From: AP-15 sp963772295
Lineage (GTDB): Bacteria; Pseudomonadota; Alphaproteobacteria; ATCC43930; CGMCC-115725
DNA: 64,000 nt
Direction of reading: 5' to 3'
Assembly: GCA_963772295.1 (NCBI GenBank)
Contig: CAVYWO010000009.1
Location: 248,001 to 312,000 of the forward strand
Shown here: positions 18,696 to 27,356 of the stretch, piece after piece
How the letters are laid out: each line of letters starts with the position of its first letter
Numbering within the stretch: position 1 is the stretch's first letter
Notes under the pieces: model-generated
Seen by the model: only the letters and a program-made list of their open reading frames with translations
What the model was told of the DNA's origin: nothing
Database searches by the model: none
Made by a program: the position numbers and the translations under genes

Positions 18696-18968
18696 CTACA
18701 GGGTCCCGTAAACCGCCAATTTGGCAGTGACCTGCGGCGGCAGCACGACGTGGTCCCTGGTAGGATCGGGTGGCGAGGGTCTCGGCACCGGTCTGCCCGC
18801 TTTCATATAGCCTTCGAGTGCGGCAATCAGGCAATCGGCGGCGCTGCCGCGGGCCTCGCCTTCGGTTTCGCCTTCGGTCAGCGCTTCCGGGATTTCCGGG
18901 AAACGCACGAGCCACCAGCCGTTTTTCTGCGGCTCCAGGATGTATTGATACAGATACCCAACCGCCAC
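18696..18968 (-). CDS. HicB-family antitoxin, C-terminally truncated orphan
   Basis: The 90-residue product has the HicB RNase-H-like fold pattern: YLYQYILEPQKNGWWLVRFP, EIPEALTEGETEGEA and DCLIAALEGYMKAGRPVPRP. Complete HicB antitoxins continue into a helix-turn-helix; here the protein stops after VVLPPQVTAKLAVYGTL, just where that domain would begin. No HicA toxin is seen upstream. The start used is GTG 18968. It is probably a relic or a solitary regulator and not a working toxin-antitoxin pair. Confidence 0.68.
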   Translation of the reverse strand: MAVGYLYQYILEPQKNGWWLVRFPEIPEALTEGETEGEARGSAADCLIAALEGYMKAGRPVPRPSPPDPTRDHVVLPPQVTAKLAVYGTL

Positions 18969-19023
18969 CGTCAGTTCTCCAGATCTCGTCTCGCCAGCCC
19001 CAGCTGCTGCAGAGCTGTTGTCA

Positions 19024-20064
19024 TCAGGCGCCGGCGAGTTCGCGGCGCACGATCGCCGCTCCGGCGGCGAGCGCCTGCAATTTGGCGAACGCAGTGTCGC
19101 GCGGGATGTATTTCATGCCGCAATCGGGGGCTGGGATCAGCCGCTCCGGCGGAACGCGTTCGAGTGCCGCACGGATGCGCCGGGCGACGATTTCCGGTGT
19201 TTCGGGCCGCGGGTCGCCCATGCCGATCACGCCGAAGATCACCGTCTTGCCGGCGACCCGGTCGAGATCGCCGAGGTCGAGCCCGGGCTGCGCCGCCTCG
19301 ATCGAGATCTGGTCGATCCTGGTTGCGGTCAGCTCGTCGAGAAACGAATAGCGGTTCGGCTTGTCGCGCGCGACATAGGCATAGCCGAAGCAGAGATGCA
19401 GTGCGGTCGGTCCGGGGATGCCGTCCAGGGCCCGGTCGATCGCCGGCAAGGCGAGGCGCCGCGCCTCTTCGGCGCGCGCCTCGAGCCACGGCTCGTCGAG
19501 CTGGATCACGTCGGCGCCGGCTGCCTTCAGGTCGCGCAGCTCGGCGTTGACCGCCGCCGCATAGTCCATCACCAGCGCTTCGTCGTCATGGTAGAATTCG
19601 TCCTTGGCCTGGCGCGACATCGTAAACGGGCCGGGCAGCGTGATCTTGATCGTCCGCCCGGTATGGCGGCGCAGGAATTCGACGTCGCGCACTTCGACCG
19701 GGTGAAGGCGACGGATCGGGCCGACGATCCGCGGCACCACGACGACGCTGCCGCTCGACCGGCCGCGGACTTCCGCCGGACGGTCGAGATCGACGCCCGA
19801 AAGTGCCGTCGCAAAGCGGTTCGAATAGCTTTCGCGGCGGATTTCGCCATCGGTGATGATGTCGATCCCGGCCTCCTCCATGTCGCGGATCGCGAGCCGG
19901 GTCGCATCATCCTGCGCCTGTTCGAGCCACGGCTCGGGCACCCGCCACAACTCCCGCGCGCGAATTCGCACCGGCGGCAAATGCGTCAGCCGCTCGCGGT
20001 CGATCAGCCAATCGGGTTGCGGATAGCTGCCGACGACGGTGGTGGGCAGCAGGGTTTCGGTCAC
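19024..20064 (-). CDS. MetE-like cobalamin-independent methionine synthase family protein
   Basis: The 346-residue protein has only the C-terminal catalytic barrel of MetE: LLPTTVVGSYPQPDWLIDRE at the start, DVIQLDEPWLEARAEEARRL, ALHLCFGYAYV and IPAPDCGMKYIPRDTAFAKL, which carry candidate zinc-binding His and Cys residues. Stand-alone members transfer methyl groups to homocysteine or other thiols; which substrate is used here cannot be told. ATG 20064 overlaps the stop of the upstream DUF5615 gene (ATGA). A second homologue lies at 37546-38715 and a fragment at 27090-27268. Confidence 0.85.
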   Translation of the reverse strand: MTETLLPTTVVGSYPQPDWLIDRERLTHLPPVRIRARELWRVPEPWLEQAQDDATRLAIRDMEEAGIDIITDGEIRRESYSNRFATALSGVDLDRPAEVRGRSSGSVVVVPRIVGPIRRLHPVEVRDVEFLRRHTGRTIKITLPGPFTMSRQAKDEFYHDDEALVMDYAAAVNAELRDLKAAGADVIQLDEPWLEARAEEARRLALPAIDRALDGIPGPTALHLCFGYAYVARDKPNRYSFLDELTATRIDQISIEAAQPGLDLGDLDRVAGKTVIFGVIGMGDPRPETPEIVARRIRAALERVPPERLIPAPDCGMKYIPRDTAFAKLQALAAGAAIVRRELAGA

Positions 20065-20419
20065 GGTTGCGCTCCCCCTTCCAGGTCCTGGGCCTCAGCG
20101 TACCTCGATGACCGTCTCTCCGGCGCTGATAAACCTTCGATCGTAGCCAGTCGAGGCGTTAGCCAATGTTCCAGAGCCACACGGGAACAATTGCCGACGC
20201 GCAACCAAAGGATCGTCGGACCATGGACCGCAAGCGTCGCGACGCGAAGTCCTCGTCTTTGGTCAAGATCGCCATGCCTTGCGCGACGGCGTGATCCCAT
20301 ATCATCGCATCGCTCGCATCGCGCAATCCGACATCGATGACGTGCAAGGCTTCGTGTCCCGCCCCGGAAAGCATGCTCTTGAGCCCCGGCGGCAGTTGCG
20401 CATCGACGAGGATTCTCAC
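20061..20419 (-). pseudogene. DUF5615 PIN-like toxin (second copy), frameshifted
   Basis: GTG 20419 overlaps the DUF433 stop by four bases. The protein begins VRILVDAQLPPGLKSMLSGA and continues GLRDASDAMIWDHAVAQGMA and ILTKDEDFASRRL, the conserved toxin core. Near 20230 the frame changes and the family-typical C-terminus (VHGPTILWLRVGNCSRVALE, then HWLTPRLATIEGLSAPERRS) runs in the other frame to TGA 20061-20063. One indel accounts for it. The stop overlaps the MetE-like start, so the toxin-antitoxin pair and metE-like gene may form one transcript. Confidence 0.75.
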
Positions 20420-20640
20420 CGCGCGGCGGCGACCAGGATCGGATGATCCGCCTCCTCCGCGGCGAAAGCGAGGCAGGCCGCGATATCTTGCCGCTCGAGA
20501 TATGGAAAATCGGCGAGGATTTGCGCCTCGCTGACGCCCGCAGCGAGCAGGTCCAAAATATCCTTGACGCGAATGCGCATGCCGCGGATGCACGGACGGC
20601 CGCCGCATTGCTCAGGATTGAATGTTATCCGATCCACCAT
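20416..20640 (-). CDS. DUF433 antitoxin (second copy)
   Basis: A 74-residue intact DUF433 protein: MVDRITFNPEQCGGRPCIRG, then MRIRVKDILDLLAAGVSEAQ and ILADFPYLERQDIAACLAFA. The CGGRPCIRG and DFPYLERQDI motifs are diagnostic. It would bind the DUF5615 product encoded immediately downstream, and such antitoxins usually repress their own promoter. It differs clearly from the DUF433 copy at 16147, so the two pairs are separate acquisitions. The 201 bases upstream (20641-20841) hold no supported gene. Confidence 0.88.
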   Translation of the reverse strand: MVDRITFNPEQCGGRPCIRGMRIRVKDILDLLAAGVSEAQILADFPYLERQDIAACLAFAAEEADHPILVAAAR

Positions 20641-20841
20641 CTGAGCTTGCCTTCCCGACCCTGAGCCGCCCGCTGGCTGCGAACCTCGCAGGGCCCGCTT
20701 CTACCGACGAGGCTTATCGTGGTCGCGACGAAAATAATCCTCGTCATACGACGAGTGAAGCGGCTCGAGGACGGCCCCGAGACCGACCAGTTGGTTTCGC
20801 GCCTGGCTCGCCGCGATGATCCGGGCTCGTACCCGGTCCGC

Positions 20842-22473
20842 CTAGGCGGCGCGGGCGCCGAGTGCCGCCGATCCGTCGCGCGCAGCCCGGCGCACCAGAT
20901 CGGCGCCGCGTTCGGCGATCATGATCGTCGGCGCATTGGTGTTGGTCGAGGTCACCGCCGGCATCACCGAGGCATCGATGACGCGCAAGCCGTCGAGCCC
21001 ATGCGCCCGCAGCCGGTCGTCGACCACGGCCAGAGGGTCGGTGCCCATCTTGCAGCTGCAGCTGGCGTGATAGACGGTCGAGCCCTTTCGGCGCGCGTAA
21101 TCCAAGAGTTCGTCGTCGCTTTCGACCTGCGGACCGGGCAGGAACTCGGGACCGCAAAAGCGGGCGAGCGCCGGTGCGGCAAACAGCCGGCGCAGAAAAC
21201 GCAGGCCAGCGACGATCGCGCGGCGGTCGGTCGGCTCGGAGAAATAGCGCGGGTTGATCGCCGGCGCCTCGTGCGGATCAGCGGATTTGGCCTCGACATA
21301 GCCGCGCGACAGCGGTCGCATCTGCCAGACGCCGCCGGTCAGACCGGGAAATTCGTCGAGCTCGCCGACCATCCCGTCCTTGAAGCTGCCCGGGGCAAAG
21401 CTGCACTGCACATCGGGCGTCGCCGACTCGGGCAAGACTTTGACCGAGGCCGCGGCCAACGAGGCGCTGTAGGTCAGCATGCCTTTGCCGGAGACGAGGT
21501 AGCGCAGGACCTCGGCGACGAGCGGCAGGCCGCGCGAGCGCTCGTTGACCGTCGCCATGCCGCTGACCCGATGGCTGATCCGGGCAACGTAATGATCCTG
21601 CAGGTTCCGTCCGACGCCCGGCAATTCGTGCCGCACCGGGATGCCGATTCGGGAAAGATGGTCGGGCGCGCCCACCCCCGACAACTGCAGAATGTGCGGC
21701 GAGCCGACGGCGCCGGCCGAGAGGATCACCTCGCGTGTCGCCGCGGCGCGCAGGGTCGTGCCGCCGCGCTCGTACTCGACCGCGACGGCACGGCGGCCGT
21801 CGAACACGATGCGGCGGACCAACGCCTTGACGACGAGTTCGAGATTGCGCCGCTTCATCGCCGGATGCAGATAGGTCCGGGCGGTGCTGGCGCGGCGGCG
21901 GCCGCCGCGGGTCTGCTGGCACCAGCCGATGCCGTCGCCGGCGCCGGGCGGCAGGCTGTTCACATCCGCACGGTACTCGAGCCCGATTTCCTTGCCGGCC
22001 TCGATCACCGCGGTGCACAACGGCGGTCGTTCCATCCTCGATGTGAACAGCGGGCCGCCCTTGCCGCGAACCTCGGTTTCGTCGCCTTCCCAGTTCTCCG
22101 CCTTCTTGAAATAGGGCAGCACGTCGTCCCACGACCAGCCGCGGTTGCCGAGCTGCGCCCAGTGGTCGAAATCCTCGGGCTGGCCGCGGACATAGATGAG
22201 GCCGTTGATCGACGACGAGCCGCCCAACACTCGGCCGCGCGGATAAAGGATCGCCCGCCCGCCGGTGCCCGGGTCGGGCTCGGCCTGATAGCCCCAGGTC
22301 AGGGTCGGGTGGCTCAACAGCCGCATGAAGCCGGCCGGAACGTGGATATAGGGGTTCCAATCGCGTCCGCCGGCTTCGATCAACACTACCGACGTGTTCG
22401 GGTCCGCGCTCAGCCGATTGGCCAGCACGCAGCCGGCCGAACCGGCACCGACGATCACGTAATCGGCCTGCAT
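20842..22473 (-). CDS. GMC family FAD-dependent oxidoreductase
   Basis: The 543-residue enzyme shows the FAD-binding DYVIVGAGSAGCVLANRLSA at the N-terminus, the GMC signature GRVLGGSSSINGLIYVRGQP, the second signature GAVGSPHILQLSGVG, the catalytic-region histidine in STVYHASCSCKMGTDPLAVV, and VIDASVMPAVTSTNTNAPTI near the end. This is the choline/alcohol dehydrogenase branch, which oxidises primary alcohols to aldehydes; the substrate is unknown. Start ATG 22473 is set by the Rossmann motif beginning at residue 4. It lies 29 bases after the binding-protein gene, probably in one operon. Confidence 0.9.
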   Translation of the reverse strand: MQADYVIVGAGSAGCVLANRLSADPNTSVVLIEAGGRDWNPYIHVPAGFMRLLSHPTLTWGYQAEPDPGTGGRAILYPRGRVLGGSSSINGLIYVRGQPEDFDHWAQLGNRGWSWDDVLPYFKKAENWEGDETEVRGKGGPLFTSRMERPPLCTAVIEAGKEIGLEYRADVNSLPPGAGDGIGWCQQTRGGRRRASTARTYLHPAMKRRNLELVVKALVRRIVFDGRRAVAVEYERGGTTLRAAATREVILSAGAVGSPHILQLSGVGAPDHLSRIGIPVRHELPGVGRNLQDHYVARISHRVSGMATVNERSRGLPLVAEVLRYLVSGKGMLTYSASLAAASVKVLPESATPDVQCSFAPGSFKDGMVGELDEFPGLTGGVWQMRPLSRGYVEAKSADPHEAPAINPRYFSEPTDRRAIVAGLRFLRRLFAAPALARFCGPEFLPGPQVESDDELLDYARRKGSTVYHASCSCKMGTDPLAVVDDRLRAHGLDGLRVIDASVMPAVTSTNTNAPTIMIAERGADLVRRAARDGSAALGARAA

Positions 22474-22502
22474 GCCTCGTTCCCTCGAAGGTGCGCTGGC
22501 GG

Positions 22503-23762
22503 CTACTTCCTGGCTGTCGTATAGGGATAGACCATCTCGCCGGTCGCGACTTTCGGCGGCCACAGGATCGTCACGCGACTGTCGTTCCGCCACTGGTCGA
22601 GGCCGTTGCCCGCGACGCCGTGGAACTGGATCTCCAAGACCCGCGGCTCGGCCCATTCGCCGTTCGGCCCGTATTTGATGTCGCCGACGATTGTCTTGAT
22701 CGTATGGCTGTGCAGGTATTGGGCGAGCTTGTCCTGGTCGAGGCTCTTCGTCCCTTCGACCGCGGCGGCGAGCACCTGCAGATTGGCATAGGCGAAGGGC
22801 GGCAGGTAATAGCCGAGCGGGTCGACCCCGGCGCCCCTGGCCTTTGCCTGATATTTCTTCAGAAAGTCGTCGATGCCCGGAAACACCAGGGTCTTCGCCG
22901 GCTCCCAGAAATCGTAGTCGACGATGCCGTTCAGGAGCGGCCCGAGCTGAGTCTTGATCGACGGGTATTGCAGCCCGACGAGGCCGCCGCCGAACAATTT
23001 GGTCTTGAGGCCGACCTCGTTGGCGGCGCGGACCATGCCGACCGCGTCGGGCGGATAGGAGGCGCTGAACACGATGTCGGGGTTGGTCGCCTGGATCGCC
23101 TGGACGATCGGGGTGTAATCGGTCGTGGTCGGCGGATAGGTCTTGTCGTAGACGATCGTGAACCCTTCCGCCTTGGCAACCTCCCGCGCGCCGTCGGCGG
23201 CGGCGTGCGCAAACTCGGCATCGGCGGCGATGATCGCCAAGGTCTTGGGCTTCGGCTTCTGCGCCGCCGCCAGCTTGAAGAACGGTTCCGAGAAGCTCCG
23301 CGACGGCGACGGCCCGCCGGTCGGCACCATCATGAAGAACCTTGGGTAATGGAACTCGCGATTGACGTCCAGCCCGAACAGCCCGAGGAACGTCATGTTG
23401 TGGGCGATGACAACCGGCATCGCCGGCGCGGTCAGGTTGGTGCCGTAGTCGCCGACGACGAGATCGACCTTGTCGACGTCGAGGAGCTTGGTGAAGATCC
23501 CCGGCACCGTCGCCGGGTTGCTCTGGTCGTCGTAGTAAATCAACTTGACCGGGCGACCCAGCAGCCCGCCCTCGGCGTTGGTCTCGTCTTCCCAGATCTT
23601 CATCGCCAGCAGCGCCGCCTTGCCGCTGGCGGCGAGACCGCCGGTCAGCCCCATGCCGAACCCGATCCTGATCGGCTCCGCCGCCGAGGCCGGCACCGCG
23701 AGCGCCGAGATCACGAGCCCGGCAAACAGGCCCCCCAAGATCGTCTCGAGGTGTCTTCGCAT
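22503..23762 (-). CDS. LivK-type ABC transporter substrate-binding protein
   Basis: A 419-residue periplasmic protein with a signal peptide (MRRHLETILGGLFAGLVISA to about residue 27, cleaved after ASA), followed by EPIRIGFGMGLTGGLAASGK, the usual start of leucine/isoleucine/valine-type binding proteins, and LVVGDYGTNLTAPAMPVVIA. These deliver amino acids, amides or aromatic acids to an inner-membrane ABC importer. No permease or ATPase genes are in the window, so the partner must be encoded elsewhere. Adjacent oxidoreductase genes suggest an organic substrate that is then oxidised (inference). Confidence 0.9.
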   Translation of the reverse strand: MRRHLETILGGLFAGLVISALAVPASAAEPIRIGFGMGLTGGLAASGKAALLAMKIWEDETNAEGGLLGRPVKLIYYDDQSNPATVPGIFTKLLDVDKVDLVVGDYGTNLTAPAMPVVIAHNMTFLGLFGLDVNREFHYPRFFMMVPTGGPSPSRSFSEPFFKLAAAQKPKPKTLAIIAADAEFAHAAADGAREVAKAEGFTIVYDKTYPPTTTDYTPIVQAIQATNPDIVFSASYPPDAVGMVRAANEVGLKTKLFGGGLVGLQYPSIKTQLGPLLNGIVDYDFWEPAKTLVFPGIDDFLKKYQAKARGAGVDPLGYYLPPFAYANLQVLAAAVEGTKSLDQDKLAQYLHSHTIKTIVGDIKYGPNGEWAEPRVLEIQFHGVAGNGLDQWRNDSRVTILWPPKVATGEMVYPYTTARK

Positions 23763-23840
23763 GTTCGTCTCCTCCCCCTCCAGCCATGCCCGATCGAGCG
23801 AACCGGCAACATGCGCGGTTCCCTTCGACAGCGCAATGCG

Positions 23841-24631
23841 CTATCGGGCGTCGGCCAACCCCAGGAGGATCTCGCCGGAGATGATCCTGCCGTCGAGATC
23901 GGCATGGTTCAACGCGATGTCTACGGCATCGGTCGTGATCCGGTTCGGCGTGAACACGCAATACTGGCCGCACGAGATCAGCCCGACGAGGACTTGTTCG
24001 TTCAACGTCATCGTCACACTCGGGCTCTGATAGAGGATCGTGTTTTTGCCGGCCTCGCCCGAGAGAATTCGAGCTTCTGGTTGCCGACGAGGCTGCCGCT
24101 GACGACGAGATGGTCGAAGGCGGCGCTGCCGTGGCCGGCAAAGACCGGGCTGAAATCCGCTGTCGCGCCGATATGCCGCGCCGACAGAGCCAGAAACGGC
24201 TGCGGCTCCTGCGGCCGAGCCGCCGCCGAGGGCGGCGGCGGGTTCAGCATCAGCCCGAGGTCGATGCCCTTGATTGCCGCATCCGCTTCGGCCGATATCG
24301 ACCCGATGCGGTGCCCTTTCGACGCGACATGAGACGTGAAATCGGCCGCATCGACGAACAGGCTCGGCGTCGGGACGCCGCCGGCACCGATCGGCACGAT
24401 CTGGTCCACCTGCGCAGCCGGCAGCCTCTCGTCATAGGCCGGCGGCGCGCGCCCTTCGATCTCGGCGAGCGGCCCGAACGTGACCCGTACGCCGTCCTGG
24501 GTGAACTGGGCATAGATGCCGTAGGCCGCGCTCGACGCGGCCGATGGCGGCGCCGCGGGTGCCAAATCGGGGAACAAAGCGGCGAGGAGGGCCGCCGCCG
24601 CGACGACCCGGTAGTGTGCCACGGGCGCCAT
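23841..24631 (-). CDS. Exported hypothetical protein, frameshifted
   Basis: ATG 24631 starts a signal peptide (MAPVAHYRVVAAAALLAALF, cut near AAPPSA), then YGIYAQFTQDGVRVTFGPLA, DFTSHVASKGHRIGSISAEA and FDHLVVSGSLVGNQKLEF. Near 24062 the frame changes, and the rest (LSGEAGKNTILYQSPSVTMT, LNEQVLVGLISCGQYCVFTP, ending ISGEILLGLADAR) lies one frame over, with the stop at 23841-23843. Together they give about 263 residues of a beta-rich secreted protein with two cysteines near the end. I do not recognise a family. It is transcribed in line with the binding protein gene. Confidence 0.6.
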
Positions 24632-24660
24632 TTTCCACTCCCGCCGGCGCCGTCGGACGG

Positions 24661-25641
24661 TCAGGGCCGCGCGAACCCGGGCATCTCGGTCGGCGGATCG
24701 AGGCCGATGCCGACGAGATGGCCGAAATGCTTCTTGAGGATCCGCCGGTCTGTCGCCGGCACGGGCGGCTTCAGGATCGAAGCGATATCGGCGCGCAGGT
24801 GGGCCGGGTCGCCGGTGCCGAACAGGACGACATCGACCCCCGGCTCGTGCCGCACGAAGCGATAGGCGGCCTCGACGATGCTGGCCGCACCGCCATCCGC
24901 CTCGTGGATCAGGAAGCCGAGCGGGTTCGGCGCCTGGCCGAGCCAGCGCGCTACCTCCCCTTGCGCCGCCAGCCGCTGCAATTCGGCCCGCAGGCGTTGG
25001 GCCTGCGAGAATATGTTGCGCACCGCGAACATCGCGAGGGTGCCGACCCGGTTGGCGCCGGCGCGCGGGAGGACCCGCTCGCGCGCGTTTTGGTGCATCA
25101 TGTGGAAGGCGACCATGATGGTGTCCCACACGCCCGCCTCGACGGCGCGAGCCAGCATCTCGTGCTCCGGGTCGCCGGCGCCGGTTTCGGTGACGCCGAG
25201 GTGACGCAGCTTGCCCTTCTCCCGTTCCCGGGCGAGGGCCGGTGCGACCACCGCGCAGGCCTCTTCGTAGGCGCGCGGCGACACGCCATGCAGCTGAAAG
25301 ATGTCGATGTGGTCGGTGCCGAGCTCGCCGAGCGAGCGGTCGAGGCTGGCGACCGCCCGCGCGGCCGCGGCAGCGCCGGCGCCGCGCGGGACCCAGGCCT
25401 TGGTCGCGATCACGATCCGGTCGCGCGGGACCTTCTTGAGGGCCCGGCCCAGCACCGCCTCGGTGCCGTAGACGGCGGCCGTGTCGAACAGGTTGACGCC
25501 GAGATCGAGCGCCTCGTGCACCAGCGCGATCGCGTCCGCCTCGCTCCGGCCGGTGCCGAGCCCGAGCCGGCTGAACCCGCCGCAGCCAAGACCGGCGACG
25601 CTGACCTTGAGCCCGGTGCGGCCGAGCGTCGTATATTCCAT
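24661..25641 (-). CDS. Aldo/keto reductase
   Basis: The 326-residue enzyme begins MEYTTLGRTGLKVSVAGLGC and carries the family tetrad: aspartate and tyrosine in NLFDTAAVYGTEAVLG, lysine in IVIATKAW and histidine in DIFQLHG. The C-terminal VVLFGTGDPAHLRADI is the NADPH-binding loop. It reduces an aldehyde or ketone, or the reverse, in the cytoplasm; substrate unknown. It heads the minus-strand block that continues into the exported protein, LivK-type protein and GMC oxidoreductase, and is divergent from the luciferase-like gene across a 238-base spacer. Confidence 0.9.
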   Translation of the reverse strand: MEYTTLGRTGLKVSVAGLGCGGFSRLGLGTGRSEADAIALVHEALDLGVNLFDTAAVYGTEAVLGRALKKVPRDRIVIATKAWVPRGAGAAAAARAVASLDRSLGELGTDHIDIFQLHGVSPRAYEEACAVVAPALAREREKGKLRHLGVTETGAGDPEHEMLARAVEAGVWDTIMVAFHMMHQNARERVLPRAGANRVGTLAMFAVRNIFSQAQRLRAELQRLAAQGEVARWLGQAPNPLGFLIHEADGGAASIVEAAYRFVRHEPGVDVVLFGTGDPAHLRADIASILKPPVPATDRRILKKHFGHLVGIGLDPPTEMPGFARP

Positions 25642-25879
25642 TCGGCGATATCCTCGACCGCGCGACCCTGACTGACCCTTGTTCCGGTGCCGGCCGAAGC
25701 GCCGGATCCACCGCCGCGGGTCGTGCGCCGGTGCGGGATGAGCGTAGATCCTGGCGCGCCCGCGTCAAGGAATCGCCACGGCAAAAACGTGTCGGCCCAG
25801 CAGCGGCGCCGCGCGGGGTGGCAAAGCCGACGAGATTGCGCCAGACTGCCGGCTCGCGCCAGCGTGCCGGAGGGCTTCC

Positions 25880-27040
25880 ATGATCACCAAATTCACCACC
25901 GTCTATGCCGGCCATGTCGATCTGCCGGATCGCGGCCAAGATTGCACTCCGGCCAACGACCGGCGCTACTCGAACGAGCACTTGGCGAGCGTTTTCGAAA
26001 AGACCGAGGCGATCGCCAAGAAGATGGACGCGCTCGGCTACGAGACGCTGTGGCTCGCCGAGCATCATTTCCAGCACGAAGGCTACGAATGCGTCCCGAA
26101 CCTCCTGATGGTGGCCGTGCACCTCGCGCGGGTCACGAAACGGCTGAAGATCGGCTGCGGCTTCAACATCGTGCCGGTGTGGCATCCGCTGCGGCTGGCC
26201 GAAGATTTTGCCACCGCCGACATCCTGACCGGCGGCCGCACCGTGTTCGGGGTCGGGCGCGGCTATCACACCCGCGAGGTCGAGAGCCTCGGCGGACCGA
26301 TGCTCGACCAGGAAGCCAACCGCGAGGTGTTCGAGGAAGGCGTCGAGATCATCTTCAAGGCGTTCAACGACGAGTCATTCTCGCATCAGGGCAAATACTA
26401 TAGGTTGCCGCCGCGCGTCCCCTACCGCGGTTATGAACTGCGCGAGCTGACCCTGGTGCCGCGGCCGATCCATCGGCCGGTCGAGTGCTGGCAGCCGATC
26501 GTCAGCGCCAGCCCGCGCGGCCTCGACTTCATGGTCAAGCACGGCATCAAAGGGGCGGTCGGCGGCGGCGCGGCGACGACGGAGGGCGGACCGATCATTG
26601 CCTATCAGGCCGCCGCCGCGCGCGCCGGCAGGGAATTGGCGCTCGGCGAGGATTTGCAGATCGGCGTCGCCTTCTATCTCGCCCGCTCGCGCGAGCGGGC
26701 GATCCGCGAGATCAAGCCGATCTACGAAGAGCATGTCAAAATGTTCGCGCCGCTGGGCTTTGTGCCCGGGCTGACGGCGGCGCAGATTGCGGCGGTGGCG
26801 CGGCGCGGCGGCTGGGATGCGGCCGGAGTGCCGACCGTCGAGCATTACATGAAGCTCGGTTCGTGGTTCGCCGGCACGCCGGCCGAGCTCGTCGAATTGC
26901 TGAAGGGCTTCGAAGAAAAATATCCGGGCATGCAGCACCTCAGCCTGTCGAGCCCGATCGGCACGCCCAAGACGGTCATGCTCGAACAATTCCAATGGGT
27001 CGCGGAAGAGGTGATGCCGGCGTTCGGGGCGGGACGGTAA
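25880..27040 (+). CDS. LLM class flavin-dependent oxidoreductase
   Basis: A 386-residue luciferase-like monooxygenase. The N-terminus contains GYETLWLAEHHFQHEGYECV and PNLLMVAVHLARVTKRLKIG, then LRLAEDFATADILTGGRTVF and GVGRGYHTREVESLGGPM, all typical of this FMN-dependent barrel family; the C-terminal GSWFAGTPAELVELLKGF and QHLSLSSPIG are also standard. These enzymes oxygenate organic compounds using reduced flavin from a separate reductase. ATG 25880 follows a GGAGGG at 25869-25874. With the GMC enzyme, AKR and LivK-type protein it suggests a catabolic block. Confidence 0.88.
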   Translation: MITKFTTVYAGHVDLPDRGQDCTPANDRRYSNEHLASVFEKTEAIAKKMDALGYETLWLAEHHFQHEGYECVPNLLMVAVHLARVTKRLKIGCGFNIVPVWHPLRLAEDFATADILTGGRTVFGVGRGYHTREVESLGGPMLDQEANREVFEEGVEIIFKAFNDESFSHQGKYYRLPPRVPYRGYELRELTLVPRPIHRPVECWQPIVSASPRGLDFMVKHGIKGAVGGGAATTEGGPIIAYQAAAARAGRELALGEDLQIGVAFYLARSRERAIREIKPIYEEHVKMFAPLGFVPGLTAAQIAAVARRGGWDAAGVPTVEHYMKLGSWFAGTPAELVELLKGFEEKYPGMQHLSLSSPIGTPKTVMLEQFQWVAEEVMPAFGAGR

Positions 27041-27089
27041 GCAATCCGGGCGTCGCCCCGCTGCAGCGCCGTCGCGCCGGCAGGTCGCG

Positions 27090-27268
27090 GCCTCGCCGGC
27101 CGCGCCAAGGCGAGCTTGGCCGCAGACGACCTCGTCGGCGATGCGGCCCACCCCGGCCGAGGTGTCGAAGCCGCGATCGGTTTCCTGTGCTGCGGGTCGT
27201 TGACCACCGGCGCCACCCGTTCGAGGCGGTCGACGACGACTTCCGGGTGACGACCCCGGCGATCCTAA
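27090..27268 (-). pseudogene. Fragment of a MetE-like gene
   Basis: This stretch is visibly homologous, with indels, to the 3' part of the MetE-like gene at 37546-38715. Both contain CCCGGCCGA[GA]GTGTCGAAGCCGC, then CGCCACCCGTTCGA and CGACGACTTCCGGGTG in the same order. On the minus strand it would encode the GTDCGFDTSAGSGRVAEDVV region of the family, but the frame is broken repeatedly and no start or stop is preserved. It directly abuts the AT-rich leader of the next gene. Confidence 0.7.
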
Positions 27269-27291
27269 CAGCGGACCCATCGAGTTCAAAA

Positions 27292-27320
27292 TTGACATAT
27301 ATTCTAGAACAATCTAAGAA
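27292..27320 (+). promoter_or_regulatory. Candidate sigma-70-type promoter in an AT-rich leader
   Basis: TTGACA at 27292-27297 is followed by a 17-base spacer and TAAGAA at 27315-27320. An 8-base palindrome TTCTAGAA (27302-27309) lies in the spacer. The surrounding 160 bases are much richer in A+T than the rest of the window. The exported-protein ORF starts 37 bases downstream at 27357 after a CGGAGG ribosome-binding site. Confidence 0.5.
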
Positions 27321-27356
27321 TTGCAATGACGCGAAGCGCATTGCCCGGAGGGAATC

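Noticed and set aside
18971..19024. A 17-codon ORF (MTTALQQLGLARRDLEN) between the MetE-like and hicB-like genes as a hicA
   Set aside because: Too short and without the HicA double-stranded RNA-binding pattern; probably chance.
20622..20819. A plus-strand 65-codon ORF upstream of the GMC gene region
   Set aside because: No ribosome-binding site, no similarity and biased composition; overlaps the start of the DUF433 gene on the other strand.
20842..24141. A single 1099-codon minus-strand frame covering the GMC and LivK-type genes
   Set aside because: Its first half is out of frame with the LivK-type gene and low-complexity; only the part from 22473 matches the GMC family.
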